Assembly (NCBI GenBank): GCA_015680685.1
Contig: MNCI01005245.1
Location: forward strand, 900,975 to 964,974
Direction of reading: 5' to 3'
DNA from: Gnetum montanum
Taxonomy: Eukaryota; Streptophyta; Gnetopsida; Gnetales; Gnetaceae
Length of the DNA stretch: 64,000 bases
Under the pieces are notes generated by a model. That model saw nothing but the letters and a program-made list of their open reading frames with translations, ran no database searches and had not been told where the DNA came from. The first letter of the stretch is position 1. Each line of letters begins with the position of its first letter. The position numbers and the translations under genes were made by a program. Shown in pieces: positions 53,436-64,000 of the stretch.

Positions 53436-55604
53436 ACCTAGTTTTGTGCGATACAGGTTTCCTATTCCAAGGATGGATGATATCCTTGATGTCCTTACTA
53501 ATGCTAAAATTTTTAGCAAAATTTATTTCAAGATTGGATACCATCAAATTAGAACCAGGCCTAGTGATGAGTGAAATATAGTTTTAAAAACACTGGATGG
53601 ATTATTTGAGTGGTTGGTGATGCTATTTGGGCTCACAAATCCACCTGCTACATTAATGAGGTTGATGCATGATGTATTGAAGGACTTGATTGGTGAGTTT
53701 TGTATTATCTTTTTAAACTATATTATAGTATATATATCTAATGAGGAAGAGCATTTGGATCACTTGAGGATCGTGTGGCTTAAGTTGAAGGAGGCATAGT
53801 TGGTGATCAACATGAAGAAAAGTCATTTCTTCAAGAGGAAAATCACAAATTTGGAGCATGTGGTTTATAAAAATCAAATTTGAATGAGAGCTACCAAGGT
53901 GAAGGCTAGAAGGGATTGGCCAACTCCTAATAATGTTGGGAAGATATGATCCTTCCTTGGTTTAGTAGGTCTTTATAGGTAATTCATCAAAAATTTTAGT
54001 GATATTTCGTGGCCTATGTTTTCTTTGTTGAAGAAAAATAAGGAATTTAGGTGGGTCAATGAAACCCAAGGGAGCTTTGACTTGTTGAAAGCAAAGATTA
54101 CTAGTGAACTAGTGCTTGCAATTCTAGATTTTTAGAAGCTTTTTCATGTAGAGGTGGATGCAAGTGGACTTGCCATTGGTGGGGTACTTTCACAAGAAGG
54201 GAGGCATATTGCTTTCTTTTTTGAAAAATTGAATGAGTCAAGGCAAAAATATAGCATATATGAGAAGGAGTTGTACGCTATTCTTCAAGCAATCAAGCAT
54301 TGAAGGCATTACTTATTGTCCAAAAAAATTCACCTTGATGACAAACCACAAAGCACTTCAATTTCTAAACTCATAAAAAAAGTTGAATGCAAAGAACATG
54401 AAGTGGGTTGCATAGTTACAAGATTTCAATTTTATGTTGATGCATAAAAATGAAAAAGCCAATATGGTAGTTGATGCATTATCCAAGGTGCATGTGGTAA
54501 ATTTTATCATACTTCATGTGGAAGGTATGGGTGATTTTGCTTCTTTATATGAGCATGATGTTGATTTTGGGAAGGTTTCAAGGAGCCTCAAAGATCCATT
54601 GATGAATAGGATAGAACAATGGATGAACTACCATATTCAAGATGAAATGTTATTTAAGAATGGAAAGGTATGTGTTCCTAATTATGATTTTAGGAAGAAG
54701 ATTTTGTTCGAAAAGTATTGTAATGGCATGGCAAGTCACATGGACAAGGATAGGTACTATTTTTGGCATGGTATGATAATAGAAGTATCAAAATTTATGA
54801 AGGAGTGCTTGACATGTCAAAAGTTCAAAGGAGGTAAAGGTGTGGATGGACACTATATGCCTTTGCCAATTCCCAAAGGTCCATGGGGAAGTGTGTCAAT
54901 AGACTTTTTGAATGGCATTCCAAAGACCAAGAGTGGGAATAATGCAATTCTTTGTTGTTGTGGAAAGGTTCCCCAAAATGGCATATTTTATTTCATGCAA
55001 GAAGGTCAATGATTCCTCTCATGTTGCAAATTTATTTTTCTAGCATGTTGTGAAGTGGCAAGGTATTCCTTTCAATATTGTTAGTGACAGAGACTCCAAG
55101 TTCACAAGTCATTTTTGGATGTCCCTTTGGAAGATTTTAGGGATAGATTTGAATTTTTCTAGTGCATATCATCCACAATATAATGGCCAAATGGAGGTGG
55201 TGAAAAAATCCTTGCTAAATATATTAATATGTTTACGTGATGGCTAGCCTAATAGGTGGAAAAACTTGTTGTGTCATACTAAATTTCTGTATAATAATGC
55301 TTTTTCATGTTGCTATTAATAAAAGCCCATTTGAGTTGAATTATGGACTTTGTCCAAAGATGGCAGATACTTTGAAGAGCTTTGATTGTGAAGCTCAACT
55401 TAGTGCTAATTTTATGCAAGAGATAAGGGATCTCCATACATAAGTAAAATCAAATCTTAAGAAGAAAGCTAAAGAGAGAGTCCTCAAGAGGAATGAGGGC
55501 AAGTGAAAGCCTAATTTTGTTGTTGGTGACTTCATTTGGGTGTGCTTGAAGAAGAAGCAGTTAAGAGGTGTTAACTTCTCCAAATTGAAAGATAAGAAGA
55601 TTAG
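53436..55604 (+). pseudogene. Element D pol (RT-RNase H-integrase), right copy, part 1
   Basis: It reads [30 protein letters not shown], then CIIFLNYIIVYIS where the catalytic YLDD should be, so RT is inactive. RNase H keeps VEVDASGLAIGGVLSQEGRH and YSIYEKELYAILQAIKH. Integrase has CLTCQKF, PIPKGPWGSVSIDFLNG with its first Asp, FNIVSDRDSKFTSHFW with the second Asp, and AYHPQYNGQMEVV. This copy is more complete than the left one (RNase H end and integrase start at 54,243-54,655 are present), but it lacks six codons near 54,745 (MDKDRYYFW). It is interrupted in its C-terminal module by solo LTR S2 at the duplication ATTAG. Confidence 0.85.
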
Positions 55605-57379
55605 TGTATTTTCCAAAATCATCAAAGTGAGGCTGGAAGGGAAAAAAATGTTGAAAGATTGTCAGAGAGACACAGCCAACCCTGACTTCACATGAGGTAA
55701 GCTAAAAAAGGAAACGAAGGCAAAGTGCCTTGGATGGTCTACACGCAAATCAACCAAGGACTTACCCAAGCGTAAGCTATGGCTAGTGTTGGGGTTATCG
55801 CAACTGATGACATACGAAATGTAAACAGTGATGTACTAAATGCAAACAGAGCGTATACAGAATTGTATTGTAAACAAAGTGTAAACTAAATTTAAAACAT
55901 AGTAGACAATATAATGGAAGGAAAAAATGAATTGTATTGTATTGCTTAGAATGAATGTGCACCAGTCAAAGTGTAGCTATGCATGTGGATGGCAAGCCAA
56001 GTGCTAAGCCCCAAGGTGATATGCTTACAAGTGCTTGGATGCTAGGAGTCAAGTGCGCCCGAGCGTCCAAAAGTTTCCAGTCAGTGTTTCCTAAATTGTC
56101 AACCTTCAAAATTGTCAACCTTGTTTATGTGAATTGATAGGGTATTTATAAGGTTTGGCTTGGCTCGGGTGTGGAATCCATGGGTGAGATCAATGGATGG
56201 AAAATGAGAGGAAAGCGAATCACATGACAGGTGTTAGATGGACAGCTATGTGTCAATTGGACGTGCGTAGGCGGGCTACGTTCTTGATCAGATCCACTAT
56301 ATCTTACAACGTGTATTGGTTTACGAAAGCTAGCTTACGCCCATAGAAGCAGATAAAATTTGGAACGTAAGAGCTTGACAAGCTCACAAATGATGAAAAT
56401 TTACAATGAAAATGATAATGTACAATAAGAAAAATTGACTCCAGCTCGCTTGAAACTTCTTGATCCCTAAATTGACTACTGCAAGGTGCTGCTGTGAGTG
56501 GTTTTGTGGCTATTTGAGGCATCTCTATTTCACCAGAGCTTCTAGCGTGAGTTTATTTTATCTTGGCATGTCCTCAGTGTGTGTTTGATGTTCTTTTGAT
56601 CAGGCGTGATCAGTACTCACACTGCACTCATGTTGCCAGCGTGACCTCAGTGTGACCTGATGAAAATGATACATTTCACATCAAATTTTGATCCTTGAAG
56701 CCTGTTCTTTGAGTGCAACAATTTTTTGACTGTGGTTGACCTTGAGAGTAATCTACAAGTCAAAAATTAAGCTTGGATGTGCCTTGTTTTAAACCACTTT
56801 TGGTAGCTCATGCTGGACTCATGCTGCCAGTGTGAGCTCAGCGTGACCTCAGTGTGAGCTACAAAAACTTGCAATTTTGGACCTAAAATTTGGAATTTTG
56901 GAGGCTAGGACTTGAAGTTGTCAACAATGAACCCTAAGGATGACTTGCACCTTTGAAATCAAACCATTTTGACTCAGTTTTGAGGTTCTCAGTGTTGGTC
57001 ACGTTGTACTCACGCTGCCAGTGTGACCTCAGCATGACCACAGCGTGAGTGAGAAAATTTGTACAATTTGATCCAAAATTTGAACTCTCGAATGCTGATA
57101 CTTGAAGTGGATAATAGTGACCCTTGAGGATGGCTTGCACCCTCAGATTGAACCATCTTTGACTTTATTTTGGAGTCATTGGAGTTTCTCACGCTGAGGA
57201 CAAGGTAGCTTAACAAGCCGACTGTGAGCAAGCTAGCTTGACAAGCTGAGCATGGGTAAGCTGGCTTGATAAGCCAAGCGTGAGTTACATGTCTTAGTCA
57301 AAGTTTTGCCTCCCAAAAGCTCAAAAGGGCTTGATTTTTTCTCGTTTCAAAGTGTTATGCCAAAATTAGTGGTGTTTCA
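55605..57379 (-). mobile_element. Solo LTR S2 with target duplication ATTAG
   Basis: The plus strand begins TGTATTTTCCAAAATC and ends GGTGTTTCA. ATTAG flanks it at 55,600-55,604 and 57,380-57,384. Element D reads continuously across it (the left arm has AAAAGATTAGGCCTTTC uninterrupted). On its own strand it reads TGAAACACCACTAATTTTGG...AATACA, the same family as S1. Length is 1,775 bases. There is no internal region, so it is a solo LTR. It is absent from the mirror site (about 13,570) in the left arm. Confidence 0.92.
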
Positions 57380-57556
57380 ATTAGGCCTTTCAAAATCAAG
57401 GCTAAAATTAATGATAATTCTTTTGAGATTGATTTACCAAATGATGTTGATATGTCTTTTGTGTTTAATGTTTCAGATATTGTGCACTATCATGGACTAG
57501 CATATGAGGAGACCATACAGGGAAGCATAGATGAGTTGAATTGGGCTATTTATTAG
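57380..57556 (+). pseudogene. Element D integrase C-terminal module, right copy, part 2
   Basis: After S2 the frame continues RPFKIKAKINDNSFEIDL, then MSFVFNVSDIVHYHG and a tail ETIQGSIDEL...AIY ending at TAG 57,554-57,556. It matches 13,383-13,560 of the left copy. The module after the integrase core with a PF motif and FNVxDI is typical of chromovirus-like Ty3 elements. Confidence 0.75.
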
Positions 57557-57710
57557 TCCAAGTCTTCAATGGAGAAGAAGGCAATCATACTTAATCGAAG
57601 AAAATTTTCTAGCTCTCGGGGAGTTAAGAACCATGAATATTTGATCCATTAGAAGGATCAAACCATGATGATGCTATATGAATCCATGAGACCAAACTCA
57701 TTAAGTGGGT

Positions 57711-58561
57711 GATGAGTCATGAATTTGTTAGCCCCAATATCAAAGCCCAAGAAGCAATGTCGAATATCTAATATCATCTCCTCTGTGCTAGCTTATAAAT
57801 ACAGCACTTGGATGCACAGTTTGAACAACAATAGATAGAAGAAACAGTTCTAGTTTCAGTTTTCTATTAGTTTCTTTGTAGATTATTTTTTTAGTCCTCT
57901 TATTTTCCCAGTGCATTCCTACAGTGTAATGTTTGTAACCATATGGCAACTTTGTTCGAGTGTGACGCACTTGAACATATTACATGACTGGAAATAAAGA
58001 TTGAGATTCTCCCATCATTGTAACATCCACTTAGATTATTATTGATTTTAAATGTTATTTACTATTTCCTTTAGTTAACATTTCCATTCATTACTATTTA
58101 CTATTCCTGTCATTAAGCAGAATGTGTATGCCTTAGTCATGAGCACTTAAGTGTAAGTACTTGGTAATCCAACAATGTATCGTTTGGCACACCCAGTGAC
58201 ATATGCTTGGAAATATTAGAAGTAGTTTCATGAAATCCAAGGCATGTATAGATGATTAAGAGTGGATACTCATCACATGTAGGCTAGTTTAGGTTTTACC
58301 CTCCATTGTTTAGTAGCTTAATTAATTCATCTCTTTGTGATCATTAGGAGTAGCATAGTATTAGACAACATCATATGCCTCACTTTGGACTAAACCATAC
58401 ATGACAAAGATACCACTAGTCCAAGTGGAAAGATAGTGAACTACGATCAAAGCATAATGATCTAGATACCACCACTAGTCCCATCCATGGAATTCAACCG
58501 AATCATGCATGAATGCTTGTAATTTCTATGGTTGAGCATAGGGGTACCTTGCCACTCATCA
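57711..58561 (+). mobile_element. LTR C5, 3' LTR of element D (right copy)
   Basis: It starts TGATGAGTCATGAATTTG after the purine-rich TTAAGTGGG and ends CCTTGCCACTCATCA. Mirror of C2. It is followed by ATGGGAAATC, the same flank as in the left arm. Confidence 0.87.
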
Positions 58562-58630
58562 ATGGGAAATCACTTCTACCCCTACTCCCTTGTTCACATG
58601 AGTTCACTTGTTAAAGGATGAAAGAGCTCA

Positions 58631-59625
58631 TACAGAAGTACCTCTTCTAATTCCCATTTCCTTGTCCTACAAGTTGTTTTTGCAGGTTTCATGCTTGGAG
58701 AAGGCTTGGACACGTGTGTCTAGTTTTTGTGTGTGTTTTTATGTTGAATTTTTATGATGAAGATTCTTGGATGTTTTGGCATGTTTGGAGGTATTTTTGG
58801 CTTACTATGATAAGTTTATGAGGTTCCAAGGTCTATTGAGAGTTTTTGGGAGGCATCCGGAGGCTTCTAGCATCAAAACAAGCATTTTTTTTCTGGCACC
58901 TTCAAGATAGATGTCTTCCCAAAAATATAGACATATTTCTAAATAAGTCTCCCCTAAAGTGTAAACATCTCCAGTCCATAGAAAATGTATGCCAAAAATA
59001 GTAGATGTCTCTACTGAGAGTAGAACTTTCATAGAAGACATCTACATGATACAAGAGACATCTATGTCGATGAAGAAGAAAAAGCTTTGATGTGGCATAT
59101 TAATTGGAAAACATCCAAAAGGCTCCAAATCCATGTGGGAAACATCTATGGAGGAAAATAGAAAGCTTCCTAGGGTTTTGAATCTTTGTAATTATGTATG
59201 CCTTCATTCATGAGAGGGCAAGAGAGCTTTTATGCAAGGAGAACTGGGCATGAAATATTGGGTGAGTGCAATAGGTTATTGCAGCTCCAAGATCAACTTG
59301 TGGTGTGTTGATCTATGTGTTCTATTCTCTTGTATCTCACTTGTGAGTTGAGATCTTAGTCCTGGGTTGTGTGAGATATTTGTATTAGTTGTGTCTTACA
59401 TTAAAAAAAACCATTGTGTGATTGTAGAGCCTCATGCTCTGCAATATCATTTGAGTGTGATAGGTTTTTGGATGCTTGTGGGTTATGTGAACCCTAATGT
59501 AATCTTCTGATAATTTTAATTGAATTTATCTAGTTTTCTTATTTTGTAAAAGATAATTTTCTCTTTTCATAATATCTATATTTAGTTTGTTGAAGGTGAT
59601 TTAATTGTGGAGTGAACCTACTCTA
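58631..59625 (+). mobile_element. LTR E4 (mirror of E3)
   Basis: It starts after GGATGAAAGAGCTCA and ends GAACCTACTCTA. It has the same internal order as E3: AGACATCT motifs at 58,900-59,070, the phrase GGGTTTTGAATCTTTGTAA, and ATTGTAGAGCCTCATGCTCT. It belongs to an E element whose interior is replaced by D on its left. Confidence 0.8.
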
Positions 59626-59639
59626 ATGTTATTGTTTTG

Positions 59640-60450
59640 GATGAAATTAGCACGAAGGTGATCTCCAACCCCAATCATGCTTGATTAGTGTTTCTATATT
59701 AGTCATACCTATTACGAAGCCTCTTACTCAACTTCCTTGCACAAGCTCTCTTCTTACACAAGCTCTTCTCCCTTGCACAAGCTCTCTTTCCTCAAGAGCT
59801 CTCTCTCTTGCCCTCTATGGGGATTTTTAGCCTTCAGTGCTTGTACTTCAACCCTTAGCACTTCGATGCTTGGCATTGTGGCACTTACAATGCTAAATTA
59901 CATCAATATTTGTAAGCAACCAAAAGCTAAAAAGCCTAAAAATATTTCCTCAACACAACTTGATAATTTTTTAGATGTTTCCCAAGTCTTCTCACCTTCT
60001 CCATGGCTATTTCCATCTTTCTTTAACTATCTTTTGAATTGGAACAAGCATTTTTGGAAGTTTTCTCATTCTTCTAGGTCATCTCTAGCTTTTCTAGAAT
60101 GTCTAATATGACAACCTTGCTTTCAGAAGAGACATCTACTATTTTTTCTAGATGTCTACTCTTCAGGAAGACATCTTTGAGAAGAGGTCTCTCGAGATAC
60201 ATCTATCTTTCTAGGGAGACGTATCTTCTCAAGGTGCCAAAAATAAAGTGCTCATTTTGATGCTTGAAGCCTCTGGATGCCTTCCAACAAGTCCGTAGAG
60301 ATCCTAGAACCTCCTAAACTCATTAAAATATATCAAAAACACCTCCAAACATGCCAAAACATCCATGAATCATCCTTAACAAAATCATCACAAAAAGACA
60401 CATAATATGTAGGGTAGAGCAAGGGAATTGGAAGATTTTTCCCTCCACCA
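59640..60450 (-). mobile_element. 3' LTR of element F (right copy)
   Basis: Mirror of 10,468-11,285. The plus-strand right end reads CCCTCCACCA at 60,450, followed by CTTTCCCACC-type purine-tract complement. The plus-strand ORF at 59,737-60,111 (Ser/Leu-rich) is antisense LTR text and not a gene. Confidence 0.65.
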
Positions 60451-62197
60451 GCTCTCCCACCCTTAAAGATGTCATGCTTCATGACCTTTCACAAGTTGGA
60501 AGGCACCATGTCCCCATGATTGAAGGCCATCACAATAATCATGACTCAATGCATTACAAACATGAGAATAAATATCGTTGAAAATTTTGGTTTTAAGCTT
60601 CCCTTAATCATGGTGGCTTGTCCTCATGCTTCCTTTATTTGAGTATCTCCTTGGAATGCTTCCCTTGCATTCCCATAATGACTCAAACCTGCAACAAATA
60701 AATAATAAGAATAAGAAAAAGAAAAACGATTAGACTTTCTTAATCCAAGATCCTTTCTTTTCTTCTTCTTGGTGTTTGGAAGACTACCACTTAGCTTCCT
60801 TTCATCACCACCATGTAGATTGCCTTCATGCTACACTTCCATTTTACAGCCAAGACAATTAAATCCATCAACACACTTCATAAATTTATCATTGCTATAA
60901 TTAATTGCAAGCATCTCTAAATTCTAGAAAATCATATCATTATCAACGTCTTCACTTACATCAATAATGGAATCCTCAAAATGACTATTTCAATAGCCAT
61001 AATTGTCAAAAAAAATTACCATTATTAGTCTTCCTCTCATTAACAATGGAATCAAAAGACATAACATGACTCTCAATACCATCACAATCACCATAATGAT
61101 CATGATGCTCATCATTATCATTGAAGAAACCATTATCAAGCTAANCCAATCACCATAATGATCATGATGCTCATCATTATCATTGAAGAAACCATTATCA
61201 AGCTAATGTAAAAAACTAGCATCCATCACACTAGCTTCAACATGAGAGACATTACTACCATTAACAAGTTCAAGCTCACTATTACTTACCTTTCCATGGC
61301 TTCTCCCATCCATGTTTGGTTCAACTTAATCTTTAATATGTGGTTGTCCAATATCATCAAAGCTTGAATATTTGAGATTCCAAATAGGAGTTCCTATTTC
61401 CAACGATGTCTAATCTTCAATGGAATCATCAACAAGCTCTTCATCCTATGTTAGAGGTACCAACTTAAAAGGAAAACTCTCCTCCATTGTTTTAACATTA
61501 GATGCATCAAAAACATTGTCAAAGCATTCATTCTTCCACCCCACCTCTCTCCCATGAGATAGTCTCAACTTAACTTAGAATCTCCTATCTCTTACCACAA
61601 GGTGTAGAACAATTGCAAAAATAATGAGTATCATACCTTCTAGTGCTACCCTTGATCCTCCTTGAAGAATTTCCTTGATATTTACCACTCCTTTGGCTTT
61701 GATCCTTCACCTCACATGAATTATGAGGTAGGAATTCTCCTTGATAAATAGCATACACAATCTTGGACTTTGAAGATCTCTTAGTACCCTTGATAAATCT
61801 CTTGGTTCCCTCCCTTGAAACCCTTAAGTATTGAGCACTTCCTTGCTCAATAAGAGATACTTGAGAACTCCTTTTCTCATTGATCTGTACTTCACAAGAT
61901 CTTTCATCTTTCTTTCCTTCTTAATGGTTAGAATATATTCTATCAATTCTCCTCAAAATATTTTCCATGTTAGTCTTGAATTTCTCCATATCTCTTTCTG
62001 AAGTTTCTACAAAATCTTGGTGCTTGTGGACCTTTACTTTAGGAAGAACTACTTGTATTTCAACCATAAAATCCTTAAAGAAGTTCTTAAACTCTTGAAG
62101 CTCTTGTCTAAGCTCTTGATATGTCTTCTTCTTTGGAGCCATACCTACAGCAACCAGAATGATATCCAAAAGAAAATACACAAATATCCACAACAAT
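60451..62197 (-). pseudogene. Gag-like plus acidic ORF of element F (right copy)
   Basis: Mirror of 8,814-10,446. The minus strand opens with MKETLLWIFVYF, then MAPKKKTYQELRQELQEFK. Here HKHQDFVETSERDMEKF is open where the left copy has a TAA for Gln, so that stop arose after the duplication. The Asp/Asn-rich region and the Lys-rich end (KKKRKDLGLRKS) are also present. Spacing is disturbed by the assembly duplication at 61,085-61,206. Function is unknown. Both copies lack pol. Confidence 0.55.
61085..61206. other. Assembly duplication flanking single N (61,145)
   Basis: About 60 bases starting CAATCACCATAATGATCATG are repeated exactly on both sides of one N. The left arm (9,770-9,830) has a single copy. 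This is an unmerged contig overlap. Confidence 0.9.
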
Positions 62198-62278
62198 GTT
62201 TCTTTCATTCAAAGAAAACACCAAGCTTCAACATAGAAGTATGGAAACCTCCAAACCTTGGCTTTGATACCAATCTAG

Positions 62279-62660
62279 TGTAGGGGTTGCATCTCAATAG
62301 ATTCCAATACCACCCAATCCATAACTTCCAAGTAGATTTAGCTTAGAAAGTAAGAATAACATAATAAAATAGAGAAAATTTCTCTTATATTAAGATAATT
62401 CTCAAAATACATATAAAATACATCAAGATGAGAAGCCAAGATCAACTTAGAACTCTCCAAAGAATTTTAGAGGCCACACTTATGCTCTCTTAATCCTCAA
62501 TTGCCCACAATGGAGCCCAAGCTTAAGAAAATACACTTATAAGAGATTCCCCTAACCTCTCTCAAGTGTTCTTCCTTGACTCTCACTCCACTTCCTTGCA
62601 CAAGCCCTCTTCTTGCATCAATTCTCCTCCCTTAACTCTCACAAGCTTTCTCTCCTACTC
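62279..62660 (-). mobile_element. 5' LTR remnant of element F (right copy)
   Basis: Mirror of 8,312-8,677. The plus strand reads TGTAGGGGTTGCATCTC at 62,279, with the minus-strand primer site TGGTATCAAAGCCAAG just to its left. The truncated U3 border with the E gag is the same in both arms, so that joining predates the inverted duplication. Confidence 0.5.
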
Positions 62661-63969
62661 ATGGTCAAGGTTATGCACTCCTCTATTCACATTCCCCATG
62701 AATGCACAAGAATTTAATTCAAAAACATCTTCAATTTTTGGAGCATTAGGGTTTCCTCTCTAAAGATCTTTACTTGATGTCTCCTCCACCTCCATGGTTT
62801 GCACACCTTTGCCCTTGGTTACCTTGTGAAGCAGACATTCCCATTGCTTATGTTCCCATTCTCCACACTTGAAGTAGTAAAATTTTGATGAGCTTCTACC
62901 TTGACCCTTGCCTTCCTTTCTTAGGTCCTCCCTGGATTTACCCTTCTCATCACCTCCTTCAGTCTTCTTATGTTGGCTACCCTCCTTATCTTCAAATTTG
63001 GATTTGGATCCCTTATCATATCTAGATCCTTTCTCCTTCCCCTTAGAAGTTTGTTTGCTCCTATTTCCAAATCCATCTAATTTCTTCTCAGCTTTGTGTG
63101 TCAAATCATAAGTCTCATCAAGTGTTTATGGCTCATAAAAGGACAACTCTTACTAGTACACCATTTTGAGACCTTCTAAAAATATTGAAGCTTGCTCATA
63201 CTCCTCCTAGTTTATCCTAGCCTAATGGAATAGATTACAGAATTCTATTTAAAATTCTTTGACATCCTTGTTACCTTGCCTTAGAAATTTCAACTTCATA
63301 ATGGTTTCTTATCTCTGACAAGACTATTCAAATTCCCTTTTCAACCTATATTTCATCATATGTCAATCTCTAATAGGTTGACCATTTCATCTTTCATAAC
63401 CCTGGGACTCCTTTTCACATTATATAGGAGTCATACCTTCTAATCTAGATTTAGCAATAAGTACCCTCAAGTTATTTGGTACCTCTTCCATAAAATTCTT
63501 CTCAAGTTTCTTCAACTAACTTGCAAAAGAATTGGTGCCATCTACACTATTGAAAGTCTTCAACTCTACATATGGAAGTTTTGAAGCATTTCTAAATGCT
63601 CTATCAAGCCTTGTCTCATCTTAATTGTCAAGCTTGCTTGAAGAAGTATTAAGCACCGTCAGATCCCTTGGAGTTATTATTTGATAAACAGGATTCCCTC
63701 CCATTGGAACCCTTGGCTAATGGCTTTCCTACACTCCAATAGCTAGATTGACCTTCCTCTTCATCTACTCCATCCCTAGCTAGCTGTGAAACTTCTTCAT
63801 CTAAACGTGCATTCTCTTCACCTCCATGTGTCAAAATATGGCTAGGACTAACTTGTTTTTCCACCTTCACATTGATTTCATCCAATCGAGCAACCATTAT
63901 CTAGAAGACTGACTTCATGCTTTCCATGTTGTGATTTAGAGCTTACACCTATTTCTTATTGGGTGCCAT
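62661..63969 (-). pseudogene. Gag of element E, decayed (right copy)
   Basis: Mirror of 6,986-8,311. It begins MAPNKK at 63,969. It keeps DEEVSQLARDGVDEEEGQSS open where the left copy has a stop, shows the Lys/Ser-rich tail (NRSKQTSKGKEKGSRYDKGS) and the altered knuckle KCGEWEHKQWEC. The first Cys is again Tyr and the second Gly is Glu. The Tyr change is shared by both arms and so is older than the duplication. The primer-binding site and LTR lie beyond the window. Confidence 0.75.
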
Positions 63970-64000
63970 CTAAAATTAACAAAATCCTTAACCAAATTCC

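Larger units (their letters stand above)
31299..64000 (-). repeat. Right arm of giant palindrome (with insertions)
   Basis: This is the reverse-complement counterpart of 6,956-22,275. The inner end is GTTACATTCAGTGAA at 31,299, pairing with TTCACTGAATGTAAC ending at 22,275. The arm is lengthened by the A complex (34,750-51,530) and solo LTR S2 (55,605-57,379) and is cut by the window edge inside element E. It still lacks S1. Confidence 0.9.

Noticed and set aside
1-64000. tRNA, rRNA or conserved small RNA genes
   Set aside because: I searched by eye for tRNA-like B-box and cloverleaf text and found only primer-binding sites. None could be supported.
6956-64000. The large palindrome as a pure assembly artefact
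   Set aside because: The arms differ by about a tenth, have private stops, and each contains insertions with proper target duplications. A scaffolding error joining two real loci is still possible and is stated under the finding.

Overview
This is a repeat-dense stretch of a plant nuclear genome, very probably a seed plant with a large genome. I cannot name the species. It is AT-rich. The recognisable content is plant-type Ty3/Gypsy LTR retrotransposon sequence: Tat-lineage elements with a second RNase H, one chromovirus-like element, and several pol-less elements whose gag-like reading frames are broken by stops. I see no ordinary single-copy host gene, no rRNA or tRNA gene, and no CRISPR array. 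Seven runs of N are present (six single bases and one of 306).

Layout. 1-5,805: a partial reversed LTR (C1), the 3' end of a non-autonomous element with its 3' LTR (C6), and an AT-rich remnant. 5,806-12,301: elements E and F (LTRs, a decayed gag, a second gag-like acidic ORF). 12,371-15,425: a reversed chromovirus-like element D. 15,426-22,275: Tat-lineage element B (+), interrupted by a 1.7-kb solo LTR (S1, target duplication AGTAT). 22,276-31,298: a spacer holding gag-only (LARD-like) elements with LTRs C3 and C4. 31,299-64,000: the same B, D, E and F modules again, in reverse order and opposite orientation. The window is therefore a giant imperfect palindrome. Its arms, 6,956-22,275 and 31,299-64,000 (plus whatever lies beyond the right edge), surround a 9-kb spacer.

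Later insertions distinguish the arms. S1 lies in the left arm and S2 (55,605-57,379, target duplication ATTAG) lies at a different site in the right arm. A 16.8-kb complex of Tat element A (34,750-51,530) splits right-arm B. That complex is itself an inverted pair: a reversed element A (34,750 to about 48,280) joined head-on to a forward fragment A' (about 48,280-51,530).

The most interesting object is inside element A. Between its protease and reverse transcriptase lies about 6 kb that carries a gene-like unit on the opposite strand. It has a TATA box (41,310), an ATG (41,583), about nine exons with GT/AG borders, a stop codon (46,148-46,150) and AATAAA (46,233). Several exon junctions keep phase exactly. 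Its middle exon resembles a protein domain that recurs in plant retrotransposons, and its C-terminal half is coiled-coil-like. On the element's own strand, possible splice sites at 46,926 and 40,925 would remove the whole cassette and fuse protease to RT in frame, as the smaller intron of Ogre-type elements does. The palindromic 10-mer GCGTATACGC is clustered both in the A LTRs and in the 5' part and first intron of this antisense gene. That suggests a protein-binding array shared by element and passenger gene.

The pol and gag genes are decayed, mostly by stops that look like C-to-T changes at Gln, Arg or Trp codons. The antisense gene carries only a handful of lesions.
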